From JASHSH01 sp036490215 (GTDB lineage Bacteria > Pseudomonadota > Alphaproteobacteria > Rhodospirillales > Magnetospirillaceae), in the NCBI GenBank assembly GCA_036490215.1, contig DASXEH010000093.1, forward strand, positions 62,001-126,000: a stretch of 64,000 bases of DNA, given 5' to 3'. Under the pieces are notes generated by a model. The model saw nothing but the letters and a program-made list of their open reading frames with translations, was not told the DNA's origin and ran no database searches. Position 1 is the first letter of the stretch, and the number at the start of each line of letters is the position of its first letter. Shown piece after piece: positions 17,257 through 26,471 of the stretch. Made by a program: the position numbers and the translations under genes.

Positions 17257-17393
17257 GGCTTCCTCACTCACAATGACACACCATCCGGGAAGACCTAACG
17301 GCCTTCCACGTAAACCCTCCATAGGACTTCGCGTAAACGACGGACGCTGAAACCGCATGGACTCTTTACGGGCGGCGGACGTCGTTATCCGCC

Positions 17394-17483
17394 ATGTCGA
17401 TCCAAACGATCCTGTCCGTCGCGGCAGTTGCGGCGATGGTCGCCTACCTGCTCTTCAACGCCGTTCTGATGCGGCGCTTCTGA
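17394..17483 (+). CDS. Possible small membrane peptide (29 residues)
   Basis: An open frame from ATG 17394 to TGA 17483 codes a peptide that is almost entirely one hydrophobic helix, ILSVAAVAAMVAYLLFNAVL, with a basic MRRF end. Such topology is typical of genuine small membrane proteins, but the ribosome site is weak and there is no context for function. Chance cannot be excluded. Confidence 0.3.
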   Translation: MSIQTILSVAAVAAMVAYLLFNAVLMRRF

Positions 17484-17503
17484 AAGGTACGTGTCCCAAA
17501 CTG

Positions 17504-17719
17504 TCAGGACGCGTTATCGGTCACCGCATGGACTGCATTCGATCCGTTGTTCTGGCCAACATCCTGGTCCACCGGCGCATCGGGCGCGACCAGCGCCAGA
17601 AGCGTGATGAACAGGATCATGACCAGAAACGCAACCGCCAAGCGAGGGGCCGGCTCCGCTTCGTCGTCACGCGTCGGTTCGAAATCAACCGTACTGCGCA
17701 TGGCCTTCAATCCATCCAT
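17504..17719 (-). CDS. Possible small single-pass membrane protein
   Basis: A 71-residue frame with an acidic N-terminus (DFEPTRDDEAEPAPR), one clear transmembrane helix (LAVAFLVMILFITLLALVAP) and a short polar end. GAAGG precedes the ATG at a suitable distance; an internal ATG at codon 7 is also possible. No family recognised. The well-formed helix in a GC-rich frame and the ribosome site make a real gene plausible. Confidence 0.45.
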   Translation of the reverse strand: MDGLKAMRSTVDFEPTRDDEAEPAPRLAVAFLVMILFITLLALVAPDAPVDQDVGQNNGSNAVHAVTDNAS

Positions 17720-17928
17720 CGATAACCTTCGATCCGATGACCCAGACTCTGGCGCCGGTTTTCGACGGCTTTATGGCGTGTGGGTGATTTGAAAATGACC
17801 CGATTACGGCGGGGCGCCCGCTATCGCATTGAAATCCAAGGACTGTCGAGTCCAGAGCCCGATTCGATCACAGAGCACAACGAAGCCGCAGATTGGCTCT
17901 TGCCGCCGGGCGACCAGCGCGTTTATCC

Positions 17929-18648
17929 ATGTGGGCCATGAACGATCCGCATCCTATCCTGGGCGGCGCCACGCGGCGCGGCCCTCTGTCCGCCATCGAC
18001 ACCTGGCTGTTCGATCTGGACAACACCCTCTATTCCTCGGCGTCGGATGTGTTTCCGCAGATCCACCGCAATATGCTCAGCTTCATCGTCCAGCTACTGG
18101 GCGTCAGCGAGGACGAGGCCAAGCTGCATCGCAGCCGCATGTATCGCCAATACGGCACCACCATGCGCGGGATGATGGTCGAGCATGGTGTCGATCCGCA
18201 TGCCTTCATGGATCATGTGCACGCGATCGATCTCGGCTGCATCGATCCGGCGCCGCAGTTGGGGGCGGCGATTGCCCGCCTGCCCGGACGCAAGATCATC
18301 TTCACCAACGGCTCGCGCCATCACGCCACCAATGTGCTGAACCGGCTGGGGATCGCCGGACATTTCGATGCGGTGTTCGACGTGGAAGATTGCGACTGGC
18401 TGCCCAAGCCGGATGCGACTGGCTACACCGCGATCGTCGCGCGCCATGGCATCGCGCCGGAACGCGCGGCGATGATCGACGATATTCCACACAACCTGGC
18501 GCCGGCCTCGGCGCTGGGCATGACCACGGTCTGGGTGCGCGAAGGCACCGATATCCGTTGGAAAGATCAGCCGCCGGAACATGATCATATCGATCACGTC
18601 ACCGGCGATCTGCTCGGCTGGCTCGAAGCGGTTCCCGTCAGCAAATAG
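17929..18648 (+). CDS. HAD-family pyrimidine 5'-nucleotidase
   Basis: A 239-residue HAD hydrolase of the pyrimidine 5'-nucleotidase group. Motif I is DTWLFDLDNTLY (nucleophile and acid Asp), motif II is IIFTNGS, motif III contains KPD, and motif IV is AAMIDDIPHNL. It probably dephosphorylates pyrimidine nucleoside monophosphates. ATG 17929 or 17938 could be the start; neither has a good ribosome site. In related genomes this gene often sits between argB and dapD; here both neighbours are separated from it by inserted genes. Confidence 0.85.
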   Translation: MWAMNDPHPILGGATRRGPLSAIDTWLFDLDNTLYSSASDVFPQIHRNMLSFIVQLLGVSEDEAKLHRSRMYRQYGTTMRGMMVEHGVDPHAFMDHVHAIDLGCIDPAPQLGAAIARLPGRKIIFTNGSRHHATNVLNRLGIAGHFDAVFDVEDCDWLPKPDATGYTAIVARHGIAPERAAMIDDIPHNLAPASALGMTTVWVREGTDIRWKDQPPEHDHIDHVTGDLLGWLEAVPVSK

Positions 18649-18711
18649 CACCCGAACGGGTTGGCGTGAACGCGTCTTGACTTCCGGCGCTCTTTTAACA
18701 TAATTACCGTT

Positions 18712-19323
18712 ATGCCAAAAAAAGTCGATGTGGATGCGCAACGGCAAGCCATCGCCGGTGCAGCGATCGAGGTCATCGGCCAGGCCGGGCTGGACGGCGC
18801 GCGATTGCGCGATGTCGCGCGGGCCGCCCACGTCACCACCGGCGCCGTCACCCACTATTTCGACGGCAAGGATGCCGTATTGGAAGCGGCGCTGGGTGAG
18901 ATCGTGCGGCGCACCTTGGAGCGGATGGAACGGCCGGCGAAGGCGCCGCGCGATCTTGCGGTCTTCATCGCCGGTGTTTGCACCTATCTGCCGATCGACG
19001 AACGCGGCCGCCAGGAATGGCGGGTGTGGCTCGCGTTCTGGGGGCGCGCGATTGCCGATGAGCGGCTGCGGGCGATCCACCGCGATTATTACGCCAGGAT
19101 CATCGAAGGCTTGCGCGACCCGCTTCTGGCGTTGCGCGGCGCCCGTGCTCGCCCGTCCCCGTCGCGGATCAGACACTGCGCCGATGCTTTGGTCGCCGCC
19201 ATTGATGGCATCGGCATTCGCGCCACGCTCGAGGCCGAGCACTGGCCGGCGAAACGCCAGCGCGCGACGCTGACGAGTTTGCTGATACCGCTCCTGACCA
19301 TCTTCATGACCGGAGCAGAGTGA
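18712..19323 (+). CDS. TetR/AcrR family regulator (BetI-like)
   Basis: A 203-residue repressor-type protein with an N-terminal helix-turn-helix at about residues 10-57 (AAIEVIGQAGLDGARLRDVARAAHVTTGAVTHYFDGKDAVLEAAL, read in parts). The all-helical C-terminal ligand domain resembles the BetI branch (EWRVWLAFWGRAI). The hydrolase gene begins immediately downstream, so the two probably form a regulator-enzyme unit. Ligand unknown. Confidence 0.85.
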   Translation: MPKKVDVDAQRQAIAGAAIEVIGQAGLDGARLRDVARAAHVTTGAVTHYFDGKDAVLEAALGEIVRRTLERMERPAKAPRDLAVFIAGVCTYLPIDERGRQEWRVWLAFWGRAIADERLRAIHRDYYARIIEGLRDPLLALRGARARPSPSRIRHCADALVAAIDGIGIRATLEAEHWPAKRQRATLTSLLIPLLTIFMTGAE

Positions 19324-19324
19324 C

Positions 19325-20149
19325 GTGGCGATGCGCAGCGTGAAGGAGGACGATCCGCTCGACGATTTCACCCGTCGCAAGATCACACTCGATGGCATCA
19401 CCAAGCGCGTCTATATCGCCGGCGCGGGCCCGGCCGTGATCGTCATGACCGAGATGCCGGGTATCAGCCCGCATGTGGCGCGTTTTGCCCGTTGGGTGCG
19501 CGACGCCGGCTTTACCGTCTACATGCCGTCGCTGTTCGGCCGCGACGGGGCGGTGGTTTCCGCCGACGAAGGCGGCGCTGTTTTCCAGCGCGCCTGCGTC
19601 AGCGCCGAGTTCCGCGTGCTCGCAGGCGGCGAATCGAGCCCGGTGACGCTGTGGCTGCGCGCCCTGGCACGCCTCGCCCATAGTGAATGCGGCGGGCCTG
19701 GCGTCGGCGCCATCGGGATGTGCTTTACCGGCAATTTCGCGCTGACGATGATGCTTGAGCCGGCCGTGCTGGCGCCGGTTCTCTCTCAGCCGACTTTGCC
19801 GCTGAAAGAGCCGGCGGGGCTTGAGATCGCAGCCGATGAGATCAAAGCCGTGCGCGAACGCTTGGACCGCGAGAACCTGACCGTGCTCGCTTATCGTTTT
19901 GCCGGCGACAAGTTCTGCCAGGCGCAGCGCTTCGCCGCCTATACGGAGGCGCTGGGCGATCGCTTCATCGGTAAGGTCCTGCCCGACAGCGCAGCCAACA
20001 CCGATGTCGCGCCATTCTTCGCCAAATACGTCACGACGCCGCACAGCGTGGTGACCGCGCATCTGATCGATGAGGCGGGCCAGCCGACCGTTGCCGCGCG
20101 CGACGAGATCCTGGCCTTCTTCAAGCAGCGTCTCTCGCCGCGATCATAA
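19325..20149 (+). CDS. Dienelactone hydrolase family protein
   Basis: An alpha/beta-hydrolase of 274 residues. The nucleophile elbow is GAIGMCFTGNF, with cysteine in place of serine as in dienelactone hydrolase; a late histidine in the region around TTPHSVVTAH could complete the triad. The GTG at 19325, two bases after the tetR stop, or ATG 19331 could be the start. Nothing nearby shows the substrate. A strong hairpin follows the stop. Confidence 0.82.
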   Translation: MAMRSVKEDDPLDDFTRRKITLDGITKRVYIAGAGPAVIVMTEMPGISPHVARFARWVRDAGFTVYMPSLFGRDGAVVSADEGGAVFQRACVSAEFRVLAGGESSPVTLWLRALARLAHSECGGPGVGAIGMCFTGNFALTMMLEPAVLAPVLSQPTLPLKEPAGLEIAADEIKAVRERLDRENLTVLAYRFAGDKFCQAQRFAAYTEALGDRFIGKVLPDSAANTDVAPFFAKYVTTPHSVVTAHLIDEAGQPTVAARDEILAFFKQRLSPRS

Positions 20150-20177
20150 AAAAAGGCCCCGCAACTGCGGGGCCTTG
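20147..20177 (-). terminator. Intrinsic terminator shared by convergent genes
   Basis: A perfect 10-bp stem (20153-20162 with 20167-20176) and a four-base AACT loop. Read on the minus strand it is followed by seven T, giving a classical terminator for rhlE. On the plus strand only TTG follows, so it is weaker for the hydrolase gene. Confidence 0.85.
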
Positions 20178-20193
20178 ATCTGAATGGACTGGC

Positions 20194-21879
20194 TTATCGA
20201 GCCTGGCCCTGTTTCGGGCCCTGACCCTGTGCCGGGCCACGGCTCCGGCCTTGATGACCGCCCTTGCCGTGATGGCCACCGGGACCGCCGGGACCGCGAT
20301 GCTGGCCCTGGCTGCGGTTCTGACCCTGAGGACGACCGCGACCATTGCCGTTGAAGCGGCGTTCCTGATTCTGGCCCTCGCCCTGCGGACGCGCTTCCTG
20401 CGGGCGCGGCTCATGGGAACGAGACTCATGGCGAGGGGCTTGGCCCTCGGGGCGATGACCCTCGGCACGATGTTCTGAGCGCTGCCCTTCCGGACGGCGA
20501 TGCTCGTTCCGCTGGCCTTCGGAGCGAGGCCCCTCGGCGCGCGGTCCGTCCTGACGGGGCCCATCTTGACGAGGCCCGTCTTGACGGGGGCCGCTGTGGC
20601 GCGGTCCACCGGCACGATGGCCTTCGCTGCGATGACCTTCGCTACGATGGCCGTCACGATGATGACCGCCATTACCGCGATGACCGTTGTCGCGATGCTG
20701 GGCCGGACGATGGCCGGACGGGCGCGAGCCCGGCGCGGCGTGGAAGGGATGATTGTCGATCACCGGGATCGAGAGACCGATGGTCTTCTCGATATCGCGG
20801 AGCAAATGGCGTTCGTCACCGGCGCAGAACGCCAGCGCGATGCCGTTGCTGCCGGCGCGCGCGGTGCGGCCGATGCGATGGACATAGCTTTCGGCCACTT
20901 CCGGCAATTCGTAGTTCACCACATGGGTGATGCCGTCGACGTCGATGCCGCGCGCGGCGATATCGGTGGCGACCAGCACACGGACTTTGCCGCGCTTGAA
21001 ATCGTCCAGCGCGCGCTGGCGGGCCGACTGCGATTTGTTGCCGTGGATGGCATCGGCAGAGACGCCGGACCGCTCCAGATGCTCGGCTACCTTGTTGGCG
21101 CCGTGCTTGGTGCGGGTGAAGACGATGACGCGGGACATCGCGCTGTCCTTCAGCACTTCGCCGAGGAGCGCACGCTTGTTGCCGCCATCGACGTGATAGA
21201 CGCGCTGATCGATGCGCTCGACCGTGGTCGCCTGCGGCGTCACTTCGACGCGCGCCGGGTTCACGAGAACTTCGCGCACCAGCTTCTCGACATCGGGGGG
21301 CATGGTGGCCGAGAAGCAGAGCGACTGACGCTCCTTCTTGGCCAGCCCGACGATCTTCCGCACGTCGCGGATGAAGCCCATGTCGAACATGCGGTCGGCT
21401 TCGTCGAGCACCAGAATCTCAAGTTGGTCGAGGCGCAGGACGCGCTGATTGATATGGTCGAGCAGACGGCCGGGCGTGGCGATCAGGATGTCGACACCGC
21501 GGGTCAAGGCATCGACCTGCGGCTTGTGGCCGACACCGCCGAACACCAGCGCGTGACGCAGGTGCATATGACGGCCATAGGCGCGGAAATTATCGCCGAT
21601 CTGCGAGGCCAGCTCGCGGGTCGGGGTCAGGATCAGGGCACGCGCGCTGCGCGGCGCCGGGCGGACATTCACCTTGCCCAGGCGCTGCAGGATCGGCAGC
21701 GCAAACGCTGCGGTCTTGCCGGTGCCGGTCTGGGCGATGCCCAACAGGTCGCGGCCTTCAAGCAGGTGCGGAATGGCCTGATGCTGGATGGGGGTGGGAT
21801 GCTCATAACCCTCGGTGGTGAGGGCACGCAAAATCGGCTCGATCACACCGAGGTCGGCAAACGAAACATTGGAAGTCAC
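20194..21879 (-). CDS. rhlE: DEAD-box RNA helicase, RhlE type
   Basis: An ATP-dependent RNA helicase of 561 residues. The core (about 1-375) holds the Q motif (TPIQHQAIP), Walker A AQTGTGKT, PTRELA, the DEAD box written VLDEADRMFDMGF, SAT, and motif VI HRIGRTARAG. The tail (about 390-561) is a basic, low-complexity region of repeated short units such as RQDGP and RSEGH, likely to bind RNA. Its start at 21879 follows a leader region of about 300 bases shared with the divergent HlyD gene. DEAD-box genes of this type are often cold-induced (family knowledge). Confidence 0.93.
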   Translation of the reverse strand: MTSNVSFADLGVIEPILRALTTEGYEHPTPIQHQAIPHLLEGRDLLGIAQTGTGKTAAFALPILQRLGKVNVRPAPRSARALILTPTRELASQIGDNFRAYGRHMHLRHALVFGGVGHKPQVDALTRGVDILIATPGRLLDHINQRVLRLDQLEILVLDEADRMFDMGFIRDVRKIVGLAKKERQSLCFSATMPPDVEKLVREVLVNPARVEVTPQATTVERIDQRVYHVDGGNKRALLGEVLKDSAMSRVIVFTRTKHGANKVAEHLERSGVSADAIHGNKSQSARQRALDDFKRGKVRVLVATDIAARGIDVDGITHVVNYELPEVAESYVHRIGRTARAGSNGIALAFCAGDERHLLRDIEKTIGLSIPVIDNHPFHAAPGSRPSGHRPAQHRDNGHRGNGGHHRDGHRSEGHRSEGHRAGGPRHSGPRQDGPRQDGPRQDGPRAEGPRSEGQRNEHRRPEGQRSEHRAEGHRPEGQAPRHESRSHEPRPQEARPQGEGQNQERRFNGNGRGRPQGQNRSQGQHRGPGGPGGHHGKGGHQGRSRGPAQGQGPKQGQAR

Positions 21880-22202
21880 TGAAAAACACTTTCATAGCCG
21901 CAAACGCGCGCAAACAGCGCTGACGCTTCGGGCGGCAGTTTTGTGCTGGGTCCGAGCGCGGCCGGACATGGCGGGATTAACGGCGATTATCTCGGGAACT
22001 TCACACCAGTGGGCCAAAGATAAAGAAGAGGCCCAGGGTGCATCGCGCTGTCGCGAGAATCGTGCGGCGCCTTAATGCGCTACCGCAACTGCGAAGTCAA
22101 GGATTCTCTCGCGCAACGCAGCCATGTATATTGAAATATCGGGATTAATACGCATTGCCTGCGCTGCGTGGGGCGGCATCGGGCGAGAAACGGGGGACGA
22201 GC
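21880..22202. other. Divergent control region between rhlE and the HlyD gene
   Basis: A 323-base stretch without a gene. The part next to rhlE has an ACTTTCATAG-type AT-rich section and the part before the HlyD ATG ends in GGGGGACGAGC, a ribosome site. AT-rich sequence around 22120-22155 could hold a promoter. I see no clear operator palindrome. Confidence 0.4.
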
Positions 22203-23192
22203 ATGGCAGCGCGTGGGAAGCCGGTCCGTTGGATATTCGGCATCGGGGCGCTGATCGTCCTGGCCGTCCTTCTTTATCTCGCCACGCGGCCACCGCCGCT
22301 GACCGTGCAGGGCGAAGTCTCGGCCGACCGGGTCGATGTCAGCCCACGCGTCTCCGGCCGCGTCATCAAACTGGGCGCCGATGTGGGTGACACCATCCAG
22401 AAGGGCGCAGTGCTGGCCGAGCTGGAAAACCCGGAACTGGTTGCCGCTACAACCGCCGCGCAAGCCGCGCTCGATGTCGCCAAAGCCGACCTCGCCCGTG
22501 TCGACAGCACCCGGCCGGAAAACATCGATGCCCGCCGCGCCGACCGGGCCGCCGCCCAGGCCGATGTGACCTTGGCGCAGCAGACGCTGGACCGGCAGCA
22601 GCAGCTTCTGAAAACCGGCAACACGCCGCAGGCGCGTGTGGACGAGGCCGTGCGCAATCTCGACGCCGCGCAACGCAAGCGCGATGCCGCCGATGCGGCG
22701 CTGAGGCTGGTGGCGACCGGCGCCAGCCCCGAGGAACGCGCGCTCTCGGCCGCCCAGGTGAAGCAGGCGCAAGCCGCGCTGGAGCAGCGCGAGGTGGACG
22801 TGACCGAATTGACGATCCATGCGCCGATCAGCGGCCAGGTGACCACGCGCATCGCCGAGATGGGCGAGAATTTCAGCCCCGGTGCGCCTCTGTTCTCGCT
22901 GATCGACCTCAAGAATGTCTGGTTCACCTTCAACCTGCGCGAGGATCTGCTGGGCGGGCTGAAGATCGGCGATACCTTCGACGTGACCGTACCCGCCTTC
23001 AAATCGCAGACCATCCAGGTGAAGGTGACCTTGATCAACGTGCAGGGTCAGTTCGCCACCTGGCGGGCCACGCGTGCAACCGGCGATTTCGACCTGCGCA
23101 CCTTCGAGGTGCGCGCCGTGCCGGTGACGCCCGTCGAGGGATTGCGGCCGGGTATGAGTGCCATCGCCGCCTGGACTGTGCGAGCGAAGTAA
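22203..23192 (+). CDS. HlyD-family periplasmic adaptor subunit
   Basis: A membrane-fusion protein of 329 residues linking an inner-membrane exporter to the periplasm or outer membrane. It has one N-terminal membrane helix (WIFGIGALIVLAVLLYLA), a biotinyl-lipoyl-like half-motif (VSPRVSGRVIKLGADVGDTIQKGAVLAELEN, in parts), a long coiled coil (about 80-200) and the closing half (IHAPISGQVTTRIAEMGENFSPGAPLFSLIDL). ATG 22203 has GGGGGA upstream and is preferred to the longer frame. Two ABC-2 permeases follow. Confidence 0.9.
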   Translation: MAARGKPVRWIFGIGALIVLAVLLYLATRPPPLTVQGEVSADRVDVSPRVSGRVIKLGADVGDTIQKGAVLAELENPELVAATTAAQAALDVAKADLARVDSTRPENIDARRADRAAAQADVTLAQQTLDRQQQLLKTGNTPQARVDEAVRNLDAAQRKRDAADAALRLVATGASPEERALSAAQVKQAQAALEQREVDVTELTIHAPISGQVTTRIAEMGENFSPGAPLFSLIDLKNVWFTFNLREDLLGGLKIGDTFDVTVPAFKSQTIQVKVTLINVQGQFATWRATRATGDFDLRTFEVRAVPVTPVEGLRPGMSAIAAWTVRAK

Positions 23193-23204
23193 GGGATCGC
23201 CCCG

Positions 23205-24434
23205 ATGCTCGCGCGTAGCAGCATCCGTCCGGGCTTCTGGCTGGTGTTCCAGCGCGAGTTGGGCTGGCTGCGCCGCCGGCCGTTCCTGCTGTCGCTGACC
23301 ACCATCGTGCCGTTGCTGCTGATGGTGCTGTTGATGGCGGTGTTCAGCGCCGGCTTGGCGACGCGGCTGCCGATCGGCGTGCTCGATCTCGACGGGTCGG
23401 ATTTTTCGCGCACGCTGATCCGCACCGTCGATGCCACACCCGATACGGCTGTGATCGCCAAGATCGGCGACCTCGCCGAAGGAAAGCGGTTGATCGTCGA
23501 AGGCCAGATCCGCGGCCTGTTGATGCTGCCCGAGCATCTGGAGCGCGATGCGCGCGCCGGACGGCGGCCGGAGGTGGTGTTCTTCTACAACACTCAGACG
23601 CTGACCACCGGCAATCTCGTCTTGCGCGGCGTGGCCTCGGCGATCCCGACCGCGGAAGCCGGGGTGAAGCTCGCGCTGCGCGAAGCCAATGGCCAGCCCG
23701 CCGATATGGCCCAGGCCGAGCTGACGCCGATTCCGGTTCAGGCCCATGCGCTGTTCAACCCGACTTTGAATTACGCGCACTTCCTGTTGGCAGCGCTGTT
23801 GCCGGCGATTCTGCAGATCGCGGTGGTGACCAGTTCAGCCTATTCGCTCGGCCTGGATGTCGAGACGCGCCACCGGCTGCGTATCCTGCGCCGGCTGGGC
23901 GGCGGCATCTGGCCGGCGACGCTGGGCAAGCTGTTGCCCTATACGATCGTCTTTGTCGCCGTGCTCGGCCTGGCCGATGCGGTGCTGTTCTCCTATTTCG
24001 AATTGCCGCTGCGGGGCAATGGCGGGCTGCTGTTGCTGGCGGGCATCCTTTTCATTCTCGCCTGCCAGTTCATCGGCTTCCTGCTGGCGACATTGCTGCG
24101 ACCGATGGCCAGCGCGGTCAGTATCGGCACGCTGTTGACCGCACCGGCTTTCGGCTTCATGGGCATTGGCTTCCCCCGCCTCGGCATGAACCAATTCGCC
24201 CATGGCTGGAGCGACCTTCTGCCCGGCACCTGGTATCTGACTGCGCGCATCGACCAGACCTTGCGCGGCACGCCGCTTGAGTTGTCTTGGCGGCCAATCC
24301 TGATCCTGCTCGCCTTCGTGGTCGCGCTCGGTGGTCTCTTCGTGCTGCGCCTGACCGCCATCCGCGCACGCAACGATCGTGACAGTGCCGCGCGGCGCGA
24401 TGCGCGTCTGCCAGAAGGCGGCGCCCCATTATGA
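23205..24434 (+). CDS. ABC-2 type transporter permease, first
   Basis: A 409-residue membrane protein of the ABC-2 (YhhJ/DrrB-like) family: one N-terminal helix (FLLSLTTIVPLLLMVLLMAVF), a large periplasmic domain (about 50-185), then five hydrophobic helices (about 190-385) with the conserved GFPRLGMNQFAHGWSDLLPGTWY region. It overlaps the next permease by four bases. No ATP-binding subunit is coded in this operon, which is unusual for the class. Confidence 0.88.
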   Translation: MLARSSIRPGFWLVFQRELGWLRRRPFLLSLTTIVPLLLMVLLMAVFSAGLATRLPIGVLDLDGSDFSRTLIRTVDATPDTAVIAKIGDLAEGKRLIVEGQIRGLLMLPEHLERDARAGRRPEVVFFYNTQTLTTGNLVLRGVASAIPTAEAGVKLALREANGQPADMAQAELTPIPVQAHALFNPTLNYAHFLLAALLPAILQIAVVTSSAYSLGLDVETRHRLRILRRLGGGIWPATLGKLLPYTIVFVAVLGLADAVLFSYFELPLRGNGGLLLLAGILFILACQFIGFLLATLLRPMASAVSIGTLLTAPAFGFMGIGFPRLGMNQFAHGWSDLLPGTWYLTARIDQTLRGTPLELSWRPILILLAFVVALGGLFVLRLTAIRARNDRDSAARRDARLPEGGAPL

Positions 24435-25573
24435 ATGGCTTGGCGACCGCCTATCTCGACGAATTCCGCCGCATCTTTCGGCTGAAGCCCGCCTTCTCGA
24501 CGCTGATCGTGGCCGCGCTGATCTATGCCGTGTTCTATCCGCAGCCCTATCTGAACGAAGCCCTGCGCGACGTGCCGGTGGCTGTGGTCGATCAGGACCG
24601 CACCGATAGCAGCCGGCAATTCGCCCGCCTGCTCGACGCGACGCCCGATGTGGCGGTGGCGGAGGTGCTGCCCGATCTGCCCAGCGCGCAACACGAGGTG
24701 TTCACCCGCGCGATCTCGGGCATCGTGGTGATCCCGCAGCATTTCGAGCGCGAGCTGTTGCATGGCCGACCTTCGCCCGTCGCGCTCTACGGCGATGCCA
24801 GTTACTTCCTGATCTATTCGCGCGTCTCGGGTGCGGTCAGCGCGGTGGCGCAGACTTTGGGCGCGCAGGTGGAAGTGTCGCGGCTGATCGCGCGCGGCAT
24901 CGATCCGCCGATCGCAGAGGCCGCCGCCGATCCGCTGCCGCTGGTGGCGGTGCCGCTGTTCAACCCGCAAGGCGGCTATGCCACCTATATCCTGCCGGCC
25001 GCCTTCGTTCTGCTGGTGCAGCAGATGCTGCTGATCGGCACCGGCCTGCTGAACACGCTGCCCGGCGCGCGCAGCGAGCATCGCAAAGCCGAAGATCGTC
25101 CCGGCCCCGCGGCGACGGTGATCGGCAAGGCACTCGCCCATCTCTCGCTCGAGGCGGTGATCATCCCGGTCTATCTGATCGTGCTGCCTTATCTCTACGG
25201 CGTGCCGCGGCTCGGTTCGGTTCCCGCGGTGCTGGCGATGAGCGTGCCCTTCATTCTGGCGGTGAGCGGATTGGGCTTCATCGTCGCTGCGATCTTCAAG
25301 AAGCCGCTGGCGGTGCAGCTGGCGATGGCGGCGATGGGATTGCCGTTCATGTTCCTGGCCGGCTTCTCCTGGCCCATCGAGGCGATCCCGAAAGCAGTGC
25401 AGATCGCCTCGGTGTTGCTGCCCAGCACTTCGGCCATCGATGGGATCGTCCGCGTGTCGCAGCTGGGCGGATCGCTCGCCGATGTCAGCCGCCAGTTCCT
25501 GACGCTGTGGGCTTTGGCGCTGATCTATGGGGCGATCGCCGTGGTGATCGAGATGCGGCGGCGCGCGACATAG
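24431..25573 (+). CDS. ABC-2 type transporter permease, second
   Basis: A 380-residue paralogue of the first permease with the same plan: one N-terminal helix, a periplasmic domain (about 35-180) and five C-terminal helices ending with the FSWPIEAIPKAVQIASVLLPSTSAIDG region typical of ABC-2 exporters. Together with HlyD it should form an efflux complex; substrate unknown. The ATG overlaps the previous stop. Its last 49 bases overlap the convergent methyltransferase gene. Confidence 0.88.
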   Translation: MNGLATAYLDEFRRIFRLKPAFSTLIVAALIYAVFYPQPYLNEALRDVPVAVVDQDRTDSSRQFARLLDATPDVAVAEVLPDLPSAQHEVFTRAISGIVVIPQHFERELLHGRPSPVALYGDASYFLIYSRVSGAVSAVAQTLGAQVEVSRLIARGIDPPIAEAAADPLPLVAVPLFNPQGGYATYILPAAFVLLVQQMLLIGTGLLNTLPGARSEHRKAEDRPGPAATVIGKALAHLSLEAVIIPVYLIVLPYLYGVPRLGSVPAVLAMSVPFILAVSGLGFIVAAIFKKPLAVQLAMAAMGLPFMFLAGFSWPIEAIPKAVQIASVLLPSTSAIDGIVRVSQLGGSLADVSRQFLTLWALALIYGAIAVVIEMRRRAT

Positions 25574-26319
25574 AGCGTCGACACCCAATCGGTATCGACG
25601 TCTGCCGGCAGCGCCGCCTCAACCGCCGCCAGAAACGCCTCACGTCGGTCTGTGGGCAGGCTGTTGGTCCGCGACACGGTACCGAGATAGGCGGTGAAAG
25701 ACTGCGGCTTATGGCGCCGCGACCAAGCATAGCTGCGGCACTCGGCCGCTTCAAATGCGCCGCTGGCCGCGATGATGTCGCGGATCGGCCCCTCCGGCAG
25801 ATACCAGTTCTCACCTGGCGGTGCCCAGATCTCGGGCGCGAGCGTGCGGTACACTGGCTCCAGATGCGCCATCAGCTTTGCTGACCATCGCGGCGTGTGG
25901 CCAAAAATCGCCAACGAACCGCCAGGCGCCGTCAATCGTGCGACCTTGGCGAAGCTGCTCTTCGGATCGAGCCAGTGCCAGGACTGCGCCGCGGCGATCA
26001 GACGAAATGACTCGTCCGCCGCCGACCAATCCTCAAACCGGCTGACCGCGAACCGTACTTTTGCGACTTCGTCAGTTCCGGCGAATCTTTGTCGTGCATG
26101 CGCGACCAACGCGAGACCGGGATCGATCGCCGTGACATCGAGACCGAGACCGAGCAGGCCGGTTGTTGCCTGACCAGCGCCGCAGCCGATTTCGAGCGCG
26201 TGGTCACCTGGCGCAAGGCCAGCGATGATCTTCAGGTCGTCGAAGAGCGCGGCGGGATAACCGGCGCGATGGGCGTCATAGGCCGACGCGACGGCGTTGA
26301 ACGTGCTGCCTGGTTCCAT
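25525..26319 (-). CDS. Class I SAM-dependent methyltransferase
   Basis: A 264-residue methyltransferase with SAM motif I ALEIGCGAGQATTGL, the acidic motif VTAIDPG, and the helix AQSWHWLDPKSSFAKVARLTAPGG typical of the methyltransferase-11 group. ATG 26319 (MEPGSTFNAVASAYDAHRAGYP) is chosen because the family begins there; the frame is open to 26346. Substrate unknown. It stands alone, convergent with the permease and divergent from dapD. Confidence 0.82.
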   Translation of the reverse strand: MEPGSTFNAVASAYDAHRAGYPAALFDDLKIIAGLAPGDHALEIGCGAGQATTGLLGLGLDVTAIDPGLALVAHARQRFAGTDEVAKVRFAVSRFEDWSAADESFRLIAAAQSWHWLDPKSSFAKVARLTAPGGSLAIFGHTPRWSAKLMAHLEPVYRTLAPEIWAPPGENWYLPEGPIRDIIAASGAFEAAECRSYAWSRRHKPQSFTAYLGTVSRTNSLPTDRREAFLAAVEAALPADVDTDWVSTLYVARRRISITTAIAP

Positions 26320-26471
26320 GTGTACCCAGCTTTCGACGGTGCACAATCTCGTGGCTCGAAATAGGTACCATTCGCGAACAATTCATGCCAGCCGCAGCTT
26401 CCTTGACTCCCCCGGCTGGGTCAGTATCGTGCGCCCCTGACCTTATAATAAAGACCCGCTGAGGACCGACG

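Noticed and set aside
18094..19404. 436-codon minus-strand frame across the HAD and TetR genes
   Set aside because: It runs through two unrelated genes with clear motifs on the plus strand, so it is a shadow.
22080..23780. 566-codon open frame on the minus strand opposite the HlyD and ABC-2 genes
   Set aside because: The plus-strand genes have clear families, helices and motifs. The antisense frame is His/Arg/Gln-rich without any domain, as expected of a shadow frame in GC-rich DNA.
23993..25588. 531-codon minus-strand frame opposite the ABC-2 permeases
   Set aside because: Same reason: low-complexity composition, no ribosome site, and it overlaps two recognisable permeases.
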